Shown here: in pieces, positions 6,657-12,950 of the stretch
Numbering within the stretch: position 1 is the first letter of the stretch
Layout of the letters: each line of letters begins with the position of its first letter
Source of the DNA: JBFGCA01 sp041567315
GTDB lineage: Bacteria > Acidobacteriota > Thermoanaerobaculia > Multivoradales > JAHEKO01
Assembly (NCBI GenBank): GCA_041567315.1
Contig: JBFGCA010000108.1
Span: forward strand, 1-16,901
Direction: 5' to 3'
Length of the DNA stretch: 16,901 nucleotides
Made by a program: the position numbers and the translations under genes
Notes under the pieces: generated by a model
The model's input: the letters and a program-made list of their open reading frames with translations, nothing else
Databases searched by the model: none
Told to the model about the DNA's origin: nothing

Positions 6657-7372
6657 ACGTCGCCATCGTCACCGCCCGCGCCGGCAGCAAGTCGATCCCC
6701 GACAAGAACACCGCCCCGGTGGCCGGCCGCCCGCTGGTCGGCTACCCGATCGCCGCCGCCGCCCGGGCGCGCCGGGTGGCCGCCACCTTCGTGTCGACCG
6801 ACGGCGACTCGATCGCCGAGGTCGCCCGCCGGGCCGGCTGCGAGGTGATCCGGCGCCCGCCCGAGCTGGCCGGCGACCGCGTCAACCACGGCGAGGTGAT
6901 CCGCCACGCCGTCGACTGGGTCGACGAGCGCTGGCCCGAGCTGGCCAACGTCGTGCTGCTGCTCGGCAACACCGTGATGGTCGACGGCGAGCTGATCGAC
7001 CGCTGCCTGGAGCTGCTCGAGGAGCGCCCCGACCTGGATTCGGTGATGACCGTGTGGGAGGCGGCCGACGACCACCCGCTGCGGGCGCTGGAGATCGACG
7101 ACGGCCTGCTCCGCCCCTACGGCGACCCCGATCGGCAGGTGTCGACCGAGCGCCAGTCCTATCCGCCGGCCTACTACTACGACCAGGGGGTGTGGGCGTT
7201 CCGCAAGCAGTGCGCCGCGCGCCGCGACGGGCCCAACCCGTGGTGGTGGATGGGCCGCCGCTGCCATCCGCTGGTCCGCAACTGGGTGACCGGCCGCGAC
7301 GTCCACACCCGGCTCGACCTCGCGGTCGCCGAGTGGTGGCTGTCGCAGCTGCCCGGGGTCCGCGAGCTGTGA
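6653..7372 (+). CDS. Acylneuraminate/KDO-type cytidylyltransferase family protein
   Basis: A 239-residue nucleotidyltransferase of the NeuA/KdsB group, which makes CMP-sugar acids or related CDP-sugars from CTP. The nucleotide-binding loop is TARAGSKSIPDKN (residues 7-19), close to the NeuA pattern A-R-x-G-S-K-x-I-x-x-K-N. Further matches are FVSTDGDSIAEVA (46-58), YYYDQGVWAFRK and the C-terminal RDVHTRLDLAVAEWWL, which corresponds to the metal-binding Asp and AE motif of the family. The segment that normally reads QPTSPLR is LLGNTVMVDG here, so the acceptor may be unusual. ATG at 6653 overlaps the epimerase stop (ATGA), and the stop overlaps the GTG of the HAD gene. Pairing with a HAD phosphatase resembles sialic acid or KDO modules, but no synthase gene is present in the window. 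Confidence 0.85.
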   Translation: MNVAIVTARAGSKSIPDKNTAPVAGRPLVGYPIAAAARARRVAATFVSTDGDSIAEVARRAGCEVIRRPPELAGDRVNHGEVIRHAVDWVDERWPELANVVLLLGNTVMVDGELIDRCLELLEERPDLDSVMTVWEAADDHPLRALEIDDGLLRPYGDPDRQVSTERQSYPPAYYYDQGVWAFRKQCAARRDGPNPWWWMGRRCHPLVRNWVTGRDVHTRLDLAVAEWWLSQLPGVREL

Positions 7373-8088
7373 GCCCGGCACGTCCCGAGCTGGCACGTCC
7401 CGGGCTGGCCGGCCTCGAGGCCGTCGTCTTCGACGCCGACGGCGTGCTGCTCGAGTCCACCGACATCAAGCAGCGGGCCTTTCTCGACCTCTTCGCCGCC
7501 CACCCCGAGCACCACCCGGCGATCGTCGAGCACCATCAGCAGAACCTCGGCGTCTCGCGGTTCCGCAAGTTCGAGTGGATCTACCGGCACCTGCTGGAGC
7601 GGCCGCTGCCCGCCAGCGAGAGCGAGCGGCTGAACCGCGAGTACTCGGCCCTGGTGCTCGACCGCACCCTGGCCTGCCCGCTGGTGCCGGGCACCCGCGA
7701 GCTGCTCGGCTGGCTCGAAGGCCGGCTGCCGGCCTTCGTGGCCTCGGGCGCGCCGCAGGGCGAGCTGGAGACGGTGCTCGAGGGCCACGGTCTGCGGCGC
7801 TACTTCGCCGGGGTGTGGGGCACGCCGCGGGAGAAGCACGAGATCCTCGCCACCCTGCTGGCCGAGCGCGGCTGGCGCCCCGAGCAGGTGCTGATGGTGG
7901 GAGACGCGATCTCCGACTACCGCGCCGCCCGCCGCACCGGGGTGCGGTTCGTGCTCCGCCGCACCGCCGACCAGGAGCCCTACTGCCGCGACCTCGAGGT
8001 GGAGCGAGTGGACGACCTGCTGGATCTGCGGGAGCTGCTGGCCGAGGCAGTAGCGGCGGCCGGGGTCGCCAGTGGACCGGCGATCTGA
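7369..8088 (+). CDS. HAD-superfamily phosphatase (phosphoglycolate phosphatase-like)
   Basis: A 239-residue HAD hydrolase. Motif I is FDADGVLLES (Asp22 nucleophile, Asp24 acid/base), followed by a helical cap of about 70 residues (IKQRAFLDLFAAHPEHHP onward). Motif II is FVASGAP, motif III the Lys in GTPREKHEI, and motif IV VLMVGDAISDY. All catalytic residues are present. It probably removes phosphate from a sugar-phosphate or sugar-acid phosphate in the same pathway as the cytidylyltransferase, in the way KdsC or NeuAc-9-P phosphatase act. It belongs to the capped Gph/PGM type, not to KdsC. The GTG start at 7369 overlaps the previous stop (GTGA). The first 16 residues are Pro/Arg/Ala-rich and could be non-essential. 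Confidence 0.87.
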   Translation: MSPARPELARPGLAGLEAVVFDADGVLLESTDIKQRAFLDLFAAHPEHHPAIVEHHQQNLGVSRFRKFEWIYRHLLERPLPASESERLNREYSALVLDRTLACPLVPGTRELLGWLEGRLPAFVASGAPQGELETVLEGHGLRRYFAGVWGTPREKHEILATLLAERGWRPEQVLMVGDAISDYRAARRTGVRFVLRRTADQEPYCRDLEVERVDDLLDLRELLAEAVAAAGVASGPAI

Positions 8089-8099
8089 GGGCTTCCCGG

Positions 8100-8159
8100 A
8101 TGTGCAAGGCCGACCCGGAGGAGGCACCGCTGGCGGCAGGCGCGGAGCAGGCGTCGTGA
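8100..8159 (+). CDS. Possible 19-residue leader peptide before the aminotransferase
   Basis: A short reading frame (ATG at 8100, begins MCKADPEEAP) fills the gap between the HAD gene and the aminotransferase. GAGGG at 8087-8091 sits eight bases before its ATG. Its TGA (8157-8159) overlaps the aminotransferase GTG as GTGA, the same junction used by the other coupled genes here. It could keep ribosomes moving across the gap. It may also be chance, since short frames are common in DNA this GC-rich. No homology is apparent. Confidence 0.25.
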   Translation: MCKADPEEAPLAAGAEQAS

Positions 8160-9279
8160 CCAAGGTCCCGCTGATCGATCTCAGGGCGCAGCACGCCACC
8201 CTGCGCGACGAGATGCGGGCCGCCGTCGACCGCTTGGTGGAATCGCAGCAGTTCATCCTCGGGCCCGAGGTCGAGGCGCTCGAGCAGGAGCTGGCAGCCT
8301 ACTGCGAGTCGCGCTTCGCGATCGGGGTCTCCTCCGGCACCGACGCCCTGCTGGCGGCGCTGATGGCGCTCGGCGTAGGCCCGAGCGACGAGGTGGTGAC
8401 CACCCCGTTCTCCTTCTTCGCCACCGCCGGGGTGGTGACCCGGCTCGGCGCGCGGCCGGTGTTCGTGGACATCGAGCCGGAGACCTTCAACCTCGACCCC
8501 GACGCCCTGCCCGCGGCCCTCGGGCCCCGCACCCGGGCCGTCGTCCCGGTGCATCTCTTCGGCCAGACCGCCGACCTGGACCCCATCCTGGCTGCCGCCG
8601 CCGAGGCCGGCGTCCCGGTGGTCGAGGACGCCGCCCAGGCGATCGGCGCCGACTACCGGGCCGCCGGGCGGGCTCGGTGGGCCTCATCGGCTGCTTCAGC
8701 TTCTTCCCCACCAAGAATCTCGGCGGCTGGGGCGACGGCGGGCTGCTGACCACCGGCGACGAGGCATTGGCCGAGCGTCTGCGCCGGCTGCGGGTGCACG
8801 GCTTCGGCGACACCTACCACAGCGTCGAGGTGGGCGGGAACCTCCGGCTCGACACCCTGCAGGCGGCGGTGCTGCGGGTCAAGCTGCGCCACCTGGAGTC
8901 GTGGCACGACGGCCGCCGCCGCAACGCCGCCCGCTACCGGGAGCTGCTCACCGCCGCCGGGCTGGTGGGCGAGGACCGGCTCCGGCTTCCCGTCGAGGCC
9001 GGCCACGGCCGGCACATCTACCACCAGTACGTCGTCCGCTGCCGCCGCCGCGACGAGCTGCAGGCCCACCTCAGCGAGCAGGGCATCGGCTGCGCCGTCT
9101 ACTACCCGGTGCCCTTCCACCTCCAGGAGTGCTTCGCCGACCTCGGACACCGCCCGGGAGACTTCCCCCACGCCGAGGCCGCGGCCCGCGAGGTGCTCGC
9201 GCTGCCCGTCTACCCGGAGCTGGACGCCGAGGGCGCCCGCGCGGTGGTCGACGCCGTGGCCTCGTTCTACGCCGGCTGA
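8156..9279 (+). pseudogene. DegT/DnrJ/EryC1-type PLP-dependent sugar aminotransferase, frameshifted
   Basis: About 374 residues in two frames. The first part (8156 to about 8665) reads TKVPLIDLRAQ, FILGPEVEALEQELAAYC, GVSSGTDALLAALMALGVG and VVEDAAQAIGADYR. The second part (from about 8668, another frame) reads AGSVGLIGCFSFFPTKNLGG, with the PLP Lys at 8713-8715, and ends with HIYHQYVVRC, YPVPFHLQECF and LPVYPELD. Joined, they give a full-length nucleotide-sugar aminotransferase (WecE/ArnB/PglE class). One missing base within 8660-8668, in the run gccgccgggcggg, restores the usual Y-R-x3-A-G-S linker. Both halves are otherwise well conserved, so a sequencing or assembly error in a GC run is as likely as a real mutation. 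The start is GTG 8156 with GGAG at 8144-8147. An earlier GTG (8072) would add a 28-residue non-family stretch. It would transfer an amino group from glutamate to a keto-sugar made by the SDR genes. Confidence 0.88.
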
Positions 9280-9351
9280 GGCCCCCGAACCGGCCCGGAC
9301 CCGCTCAGGGCGCGCGCCCGCCGCGGCGGCGCCCGACGGCCGGCTGGCCGC
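9280..9351 (+). other. Convergent intergenic gap with GC palindromes
   Basis: The 72 bases between the converging aminotransferase and methyltransferase genes hold two perfect 12-base palindromes, at 9308-9319 (GGGCGCGCGCCC) and 9318-9329 (CCGCCGCGGCGG). They could act as a bidirectional pause or terminator. There is no T-run on either strand, so I do not call a Rho-independent terminator. Confidence 0.3.
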
Positions 9352-10395
9352 CTACGCGCCCGAAGCCGAGCCCGTCTTGCGGCCGATCATCACGAACAGA
9401 CCGCCCTCCCGGTTGCCGCTGAAGATCAGACCGAGCTGCACCAGGAGGTGATCGAGCGGACTGCCCGCCGGCCGGCGACGGAAGAGCTTCTCGCCGCTCG
9501 CGAACGGCTCGAACGCCCGGGTCTTGGGGATGCCGCTGACGAACTCGAAGCCGCTCCGCCGGAACCACCCCAGCACCTCGCCGATGGTGTGCTTCGACTC
9601 GTGCGGGTTGCGGTACTGGTCCAGGAACCAGGTCCGCTTGCGGGACTGGCCGAGGGCGGTGCCGCGCAGCCGCGGATCGAGCCAACCGAGCCGGTTTCCG
9701 GACAGCCGGAACAGCAGCCGGCGCAGGTCGGTGGGCAGCCGCCCGATCCGGTTGTAGAGCCCGACGACGACGTAGCCCCCCTCCCGGACCAGGCCGCCGA
9801 GCGCCCGGAAGCCGCCGCACGGGTCGCCGGTGTGATGCAGGACGCCGTTGGCGATCACCAGATCGAAGCTGCCGGCGGCCACCACCGGCCGGAAGAGGTC
9901 CATCTGCACGAAGGTGACGCTGTCGATGCCGTTGTCTTCCTTGAACCTCTGGGCCAGCTTGAGCGAGTTCAGACACATGTCGGTTGCCACCACCGTCCGG
10001 CCGGGCGCCAGGGCCAGGAAGTTGCTGAGCTGGCCGGTGCCGCAACCGGCCTCCAGGATCCTGGCGCCGGCGGGCACCTGCTCGTCGAGCAGGCGCGCGA
10101 ACACCCCCTGCCGGGCCTTCCGTTTGAGGCTGCCGGCCGTGTCCAGCCCCTCGTAGTCGGGGAACGGCGTCTCCTCGTAGAACGACTTGACCCGCTCGGT
10201 CAGGCCGCCCGGCGCGGCGGGCTCGTCGCGCCAGAAGAGCAGCGGGATGCCGGAGTCGAGCTCGAACCTCCGCCCGCACCCCGCGCAGCGCAGCGCCGCC
10301 GCTTCCCCGTCGGCCTGGAGCGCCGCCGCGCATGCCGGGCAGACCAGGAGCCCGGGCTCGGACCGCAGCAGATCGGGGACGGCGCCGTGCTTCAC
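9352..10395 (-). CDS. Class I SAM-dependent methyltransferase with N-terminal zinc ribbon
   Basis: A 347-residue protein. A Trm112-like zinc ribbon opens it (CPAC at 19-22, CAGC at 37-40), followed by SGIPLLF. A linker with FYEETPFPDYEG comes next, then a Rossmann methyltransferase domain. Motif I is ILEAGCGTGQ (113-122), the acidic end of strand 2 is VVATDMC, and motif IV is FDLVIANGVLHHTGDP. The C-terminal region (about 230-347) is Arg-rich and includes a conserved-looking HESKHTIGEVLGWFRRSGFE segment. Proteins of this architecture occur in glycan, lipid and secondary metabolite clusters, and the methyl acceptor is unknown. The start is GTG at 10395 and has no clear ribosome site, so the first 15 residues are uncertain. 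It is the last gene of the minus-strand carbamoylation block, after a strong hairpin at 10408-10444. Confidence 0.85.
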   Translation of the reverse strand: MKHGAVPDLLRSEPGLLVCPACAAALQADGEAAALRCAGCGRRFELDSGIPLLFWRDEPAAPGGLTERVKSFYEETPFPDYEGLDTAGSLKRKARQGVFARLLDEQVPAGARILEAGCGTGQLSNFLALAPGRTVVATDMCLNSLKLAQRFKEDNGIDSVTFVQMDLFRPVVAAGSFDLVIANGVLHHTGDPCGGFRALGGLVREGGYVVVGLYNRIGRLPTDLRRLLFRLSGNRLGWLDPRLRGTALGQSRKRTWFLDQYRNPHESKHTIGEVLGWFRRSGFEFVSGIPKTRAFEPFASGEKLFRRRPAGSPLDHLLVQLGLIFSGNREGGLFVMIGRKTGSASGA

Positions 10396-10407
10396 GGGAG
10401 TCGAGTT

Positions 10408-10444
10408 CGGCGGCCCGCCGGTCGGCTTTCTGACCGGGCCGCCG
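10408..10444 (-). terminator. Strong intergenic hairpin (possible attenuator or terminator)
   Basis: A perfect 10-base inverted repeat (10408-10417 with 10435-10444, CGGCGGCCCG and CGGGCCGCCG) lies between the DUF5989 gene and the methyltransferase. The inner GGTC/GACC can extend the stem with a small bulge. No T-run follows on the minus strand, so it may be a Rho-type pause, an RNA-stability element or an attenuator and not a classic terminator. Confidence 0.4.
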
Positions 10445-10463
10445 GCTGCGAGGCGCCCTGCTT

Positions 10464-10613
10464 CTAGAAGAGCGCGTAGATGAAGGGAGCGAGCGCGCTC
10501 GAGGTGGCCGTGACGAAGAGGCCGATGACCAGGAGCAGGGCAACCAGGACGACCATCCAGACCTTGCCCTCCTGCTTGAGGAACTCCCAGTACTCCTTGA
10601 GCAGAGCGATCAT
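10464..10613 (-). CDS. Small membrane protein, DUF5989 family
   Basis: A 49-residue protein with a short cytoplasmic amphipathic start (MIALLKEYWEFLKQEGKVW), one membrane helix (about 20-36, VVLVALLLVIGLFV) and the ending SSALAPFIYALF. This pattern of an EYWEFL head, one helix and a terminal SALAPFIY-x-LF is what I know as the DUF5989 family. Its members are around 50 residues and commonly sit beside SxtJ-like and carbamoyltransferase genes. No activity is known to me. A good ribosome site, GGGGAG (10620-10625), lies six bases before the ATG, and a perfect -10 TATAAT lies in the 31-base gap upstream. It probably forms a membrane complex with the fused C-terminal domain of the carbamoyltransferase, which is an inference from gene order. 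Confidence 0.8.
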   Translation of the reverse strand: MIALLKEYWEFLKQEGKVWMVVLVALLLVIGLFVTATSSALAPFIYALF

Positions 10614-10619
10614 CGTGGT

Positions 10620-10639
10620 CTCCCCGCGCGGCGATTATA
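10620..10639 (-). promoter_or_regulatory. -10 element and ribosome binding site of the DUF5989 gene
   Basis: On the minus strand a perfect TATAAT (10639 to 10634) is followed by GGGGAG (10625 to 10620) and the ATG at 10613. Transcription could start near 10627. No good -35 is seen 16-18 bases upstream, where the carbamoyltransferase coding sequence runs. A separate promoter for the small gene is plausible. Confidence 0.45.
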
Positions 10640-10644
10640 CCCGC

Positions 10645-12864
10645 TCAGTGCTGGCGCCGGTAGCGCTCCAGCGTGAAGAGACCGGGCTTCTTGGCCAACC
10701 AGTAGCTCGCCCGGCGCCGCTTCCAGGAGGCGTCCAGCGGCGCGCGGACCAGCAGGCGCTGCAGCAGGCCGACCGGCGTGACCACCAGATAGAAGAACAG
10801 CCCGAGGACGGTCGCCGACAGCCCCCGGCCCAGCGCCTCGGCGGCCTTCATCCAAAGCCGGTGGATCGGCGCCCACAGGCCCGGCAGCAGCAGGGCGAGC
10901 CCGGCGACGCCGGCGGCGAGCACGCCCAGTACGGCGGCCCGGACCGGGTGCTCGAAGACCCAGGAGAGGATCGCCAGGATCAGCAGCACGCCGCCGAGGA
11001 TGAGACCGAAACGGCGCGGCTCGCGACTCTCCGCGGTCGGCGACTCGCCCTGGCTCCGGTTGCCCGACGGGTCCCAGTCGACCGGCGTCGCCTGCTTCTT
11101 GCTCTCGACGAGATACGGACCCAGGGCTACGGCGTCCATGTGGGTGTGAGCGAAGCAGTGGTAGGCCTCGGCCGGCGTGCACACGATGGGCTCGCCGCGC
11201 ACGTTGAACGAGGTATTGACCAGGAGCGGACAGCCGGTCTTGGCGTGAAAGCGCTCGAGCAGAGCGTAGAGGAGCGGTTGTTCTTCGCTCGCGACGGTCT
11301 GGACGCGGGCCGAGTCGTCGACGTGGGTGACGGCCGGCAGCTTGGAGCGCACGACCTTGAGGCGCTCCAGACCGTGCGCCGTCTGGTCGGCGTTCGGGAT
11401 CCGCTGCGTCTCGCCGACCTGGCAGACCAGCAGCATGTACGGACTCGCCACGTCGAGGTCGAAACACCCGGCGGCGTGCTCGAGCAGCACCGCCGGCGCG
11501 AAGGGCCGGAACGACTCGCGGAACTTGATCTTCAGGTTGAGGGTGGCCTGCATCTCCGGATCGCGCGGGTCCCCCAGGATGGAGCGCGAGCCCAGCGCCC
11601 GGGGCCCGAACTCCATCCGCCCCTGGAACCAGCCCACCACCTTGCCGGCGGCGAGCAGGTCGCTGACCCGGTCCACCAGCTCCTCGGTGCCGGCCAGGCG
11701 CGTCGCCTCGATGCCGCGCTCGGTCAGGAAGCGGCCGATCTCCTGTTCGCTGAACGCGGGACCGAGCAGCGAGGCCCGCTGCCGGTCGTGCACCCCGTCG
11801 GCGGTCCGGGGCGCCCCCAGCAACTGGTGATGGACGAACAGGGCCGCCCCCAGCGAGCCCCCCGCGTCGCCTGCCGCCGGCTGGATCCACAGACCCTCGA
11901 AGGGCCCCTCGCGCAGGATGCGGCCGTTGGCCACGCAGTTGAGCGCCACCCCCCCGGCCAGCACCAGGTTCTTCTCGCCGGTCAGCTCGTGGGCGTGGCG
12001 GACCAGGCGCAGCATGGCCTCTTCGGTCACCGCCTGGATCGAGCGCGCCAGGTCCATGTCGAGCTGGGTCAGCTCCGACTCGGGCCGCCGCTCGGCCCGC
12101 CCGAACAACCGCGCGAAACTGCGGTTGGTCATCTTGAGACCGGCGCAGTAGTCGAAGTGCTCCAGGTTGAGCCGTAGCGAGCCGTCCTCGCGGAGATCCA
12201 CCAGCTCGTCGAGGATGCGATCCACGTGCTTCGGCTCGCCGTAGGGCGCCAGGCCCATCAGCTTGTACTCCCCCGAGTTGACCTTGAAGCCCGTGTAGTA
12301 GGTGAAGGCCGAGTAGAGCAGACCCAGCGAATGCGGGAAGTGCAGCTCCTTCAGGATCTGGATCGCGTTGCCCTCGCCGCACCCGATGCTGGCGGTCGCC
12401 CGCTCGCCGACGCCGTCGGTGGTGACGATCGCCGCGCGCTCGAAGGGCGAGGGGAAAAACGCGCTGGCGGCGTGCGACTCGTGATGCTCGGTGAACAGCA
12501 GCGGCCCGTCCCAGGCCAGCTCGCGGCGGATCACCTCGCGGATCTTGAGCTTGGTCTTGAGCCACTGCGGCATCGCCTTGAGGAACGAGCGGATGCCGGC
12601 CGGGGCGAAGGTCAGGTAGGTCTCGAGCAGGCGGTGAAATTTTGGAATCGGCTTTTCGTAGAAGACCACGTAGTCGAGCTGCCGCGCGCTCTCTAGCCCG
12701 GCTTCCCGAAGGCAGTACGCGGCCGCGCGCGCCGGAAAGTCGGCGTCGTGCTTCTCGCGCGAGAAGCGCTCCTCCTGGGCGGCGGCGACGATCTCCCCGT
12801 CTCGCAACAGGCAGGCGGCACTGTCGTGATAGAAGGCCGACAAGCCCAGGATCGTCGTCGTCAT
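10645..12864 (-). CDS. NodU/CmcH-type O-carbamoyltransferase fused to a C-terminal SxtJ-like membrane domain
   Basis: A 739-residue protein. The N-terminal ASKHA-fold domain begins ILGLSAFYHDSAACLLRDG and contains AAQEERFSREKHD and FTEHHESHAASAFF, whose His residues bind metal and ATP intermediates. The C-terminal catalytic part holds GWFQGRMEFGPRALGSRS, FRESFRPFAPAVL and LVNTSFNVRGEPIVC. Enzymes of this class (NodU, CmcH, TobZ, SxtI) make carbamoyl-adenylate from carbamoyl phosphate and ATP and carbamoylate a hydroxyl group. After a polar linker (about 590-618) come three membrane helices (about 619-635, 641-661, 680-700) and a basic tail. This matches the separate SxtJ-type protein that often accompanies such enzymes. 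ATG at 12864 is chosen because MTTTILGLSAFYHDS is the family start. An upstream ATG (12960) would add 32 unrelated residues and cross the promoter. It is followed after 31 bases by DUF5989. Confidence 0.93.
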   Translation of the reverse strand: MTTTILGLSAFYHDSAACLLRDGEIVAAAQEERFSREKHDADFPARAAAYCLREAGLESARQLDYVVFYEKPIPKFHRLLETYLTFAPAGIRSFLKAMPQWLKTKLKIREVIRRELAWDGPLLFTEHHESHAASAFFPSPFERAAIVTTDGVGERATASIGCGEGNAIQILKELHFPHSLGLLYSAFTYYTGFKVNSGEYKLMGLAPYGEPKHVDRILDELVDLREDGSLRLNLEHFDYCAGLKMTNRSFARLFGRAERRPESELTQLDMDLARSIQAVTEEAMLRLVRHAHELTGEKNLVLAGGVALNCVANGRILREGPFEGLWIQPAAGDAGGSLGAALFVHHQLLGAPRTADGVHDRQRASLLGPAFSEQEIGRFLTERGIEATRLAGTEELVDRVSDLLAAGKVVGWFQGRMEFGPRALGSRSILGDPRDPEMQATLNLKIKFRESFRPFAPAVLLEHAAGCFDLDVASPYMLLVCQVGETQRIPNADQTAHGLERLKVVRSKLPAVTHVDDSARVQTVASEEQPLLYALLERFHAKTGCPLLVNTSFNVRGEPIVCTPAEAYHCFAHTHMDAVALGPYLVESKKQATPVDWDPSGNRSQGESPTAESREPRRFGLILGGVLLILAILSWVFEHPVRAAVLGVLAAGVAGLALLLPGLWAPIHRLWMKAAEALGRGLSATVLGLFFYLVVTPVGLLQRLLVRAPLDASWKRRRASYWLAKKPGLFTLERYRRQH

Positions 12865-12892
12865 GGCGCGCAAAAAAGGCGAGGGACGGCAA

Positions 12893-12922
12893 ACAGTACG
12901 AAAGCCGATCCACCGAGTCAAC
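12893..12922 (-). promoter_or_regulatory. Candidate promoter of the carbamoyltransferase gene
   Basis: On the minus strand TTGACT (12922 to 12917) and TACTGT (12898 to 12893) are separated by 18 bases. The -35 is good and the -10 moderate. The start of transcription would fall near 12886, about 22 bases before the ATG at 12864. No clear ribosome site follows. Confidence 0.45.
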
Positions 12923-12936
12923 CGACCGGCGACCCG

Positions 12937-12942
12937 TATACT
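12937..12942 (+). promoter_or_regulatory. -10 element of the SGNH hydrolase gene (leaderless transcript likely)
   Basis: TATACT lies only eight bases before the ATG at 12951, so transcription should start at or within a base or two of the start codon. There is no ribosome site. The -35 position (about 12914-12919) is weak and overlaps the -35 of the opposite promoter. Confidence 0.5.
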
Positions 12943-12950
12943 CCGCGGCC

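Noticed and set aside
8072..8155. A GTG at 8072 as start of the aminotransferase.
   Set aside because: It would add 28 Gly/Arg-rich residues. The family begins near VPLIDL, and GTG 8156 has a ribosome site at proper distance.
8656..8680. Programmed ribosomal frameshifting in the aminotransferase.
   Set aside because: No classic slippery heptamer is present, and this enzyme family has no known programmed shift. An indel in a GC run is simpler.
10480..12177. An open frame on the plus strand opposite the carbamoyltransferase, and a similar one at 9448-10467 opposite the methyltransferase.
   Set aside because: Both are composition-driven shadows of well supported minus-strand genes.
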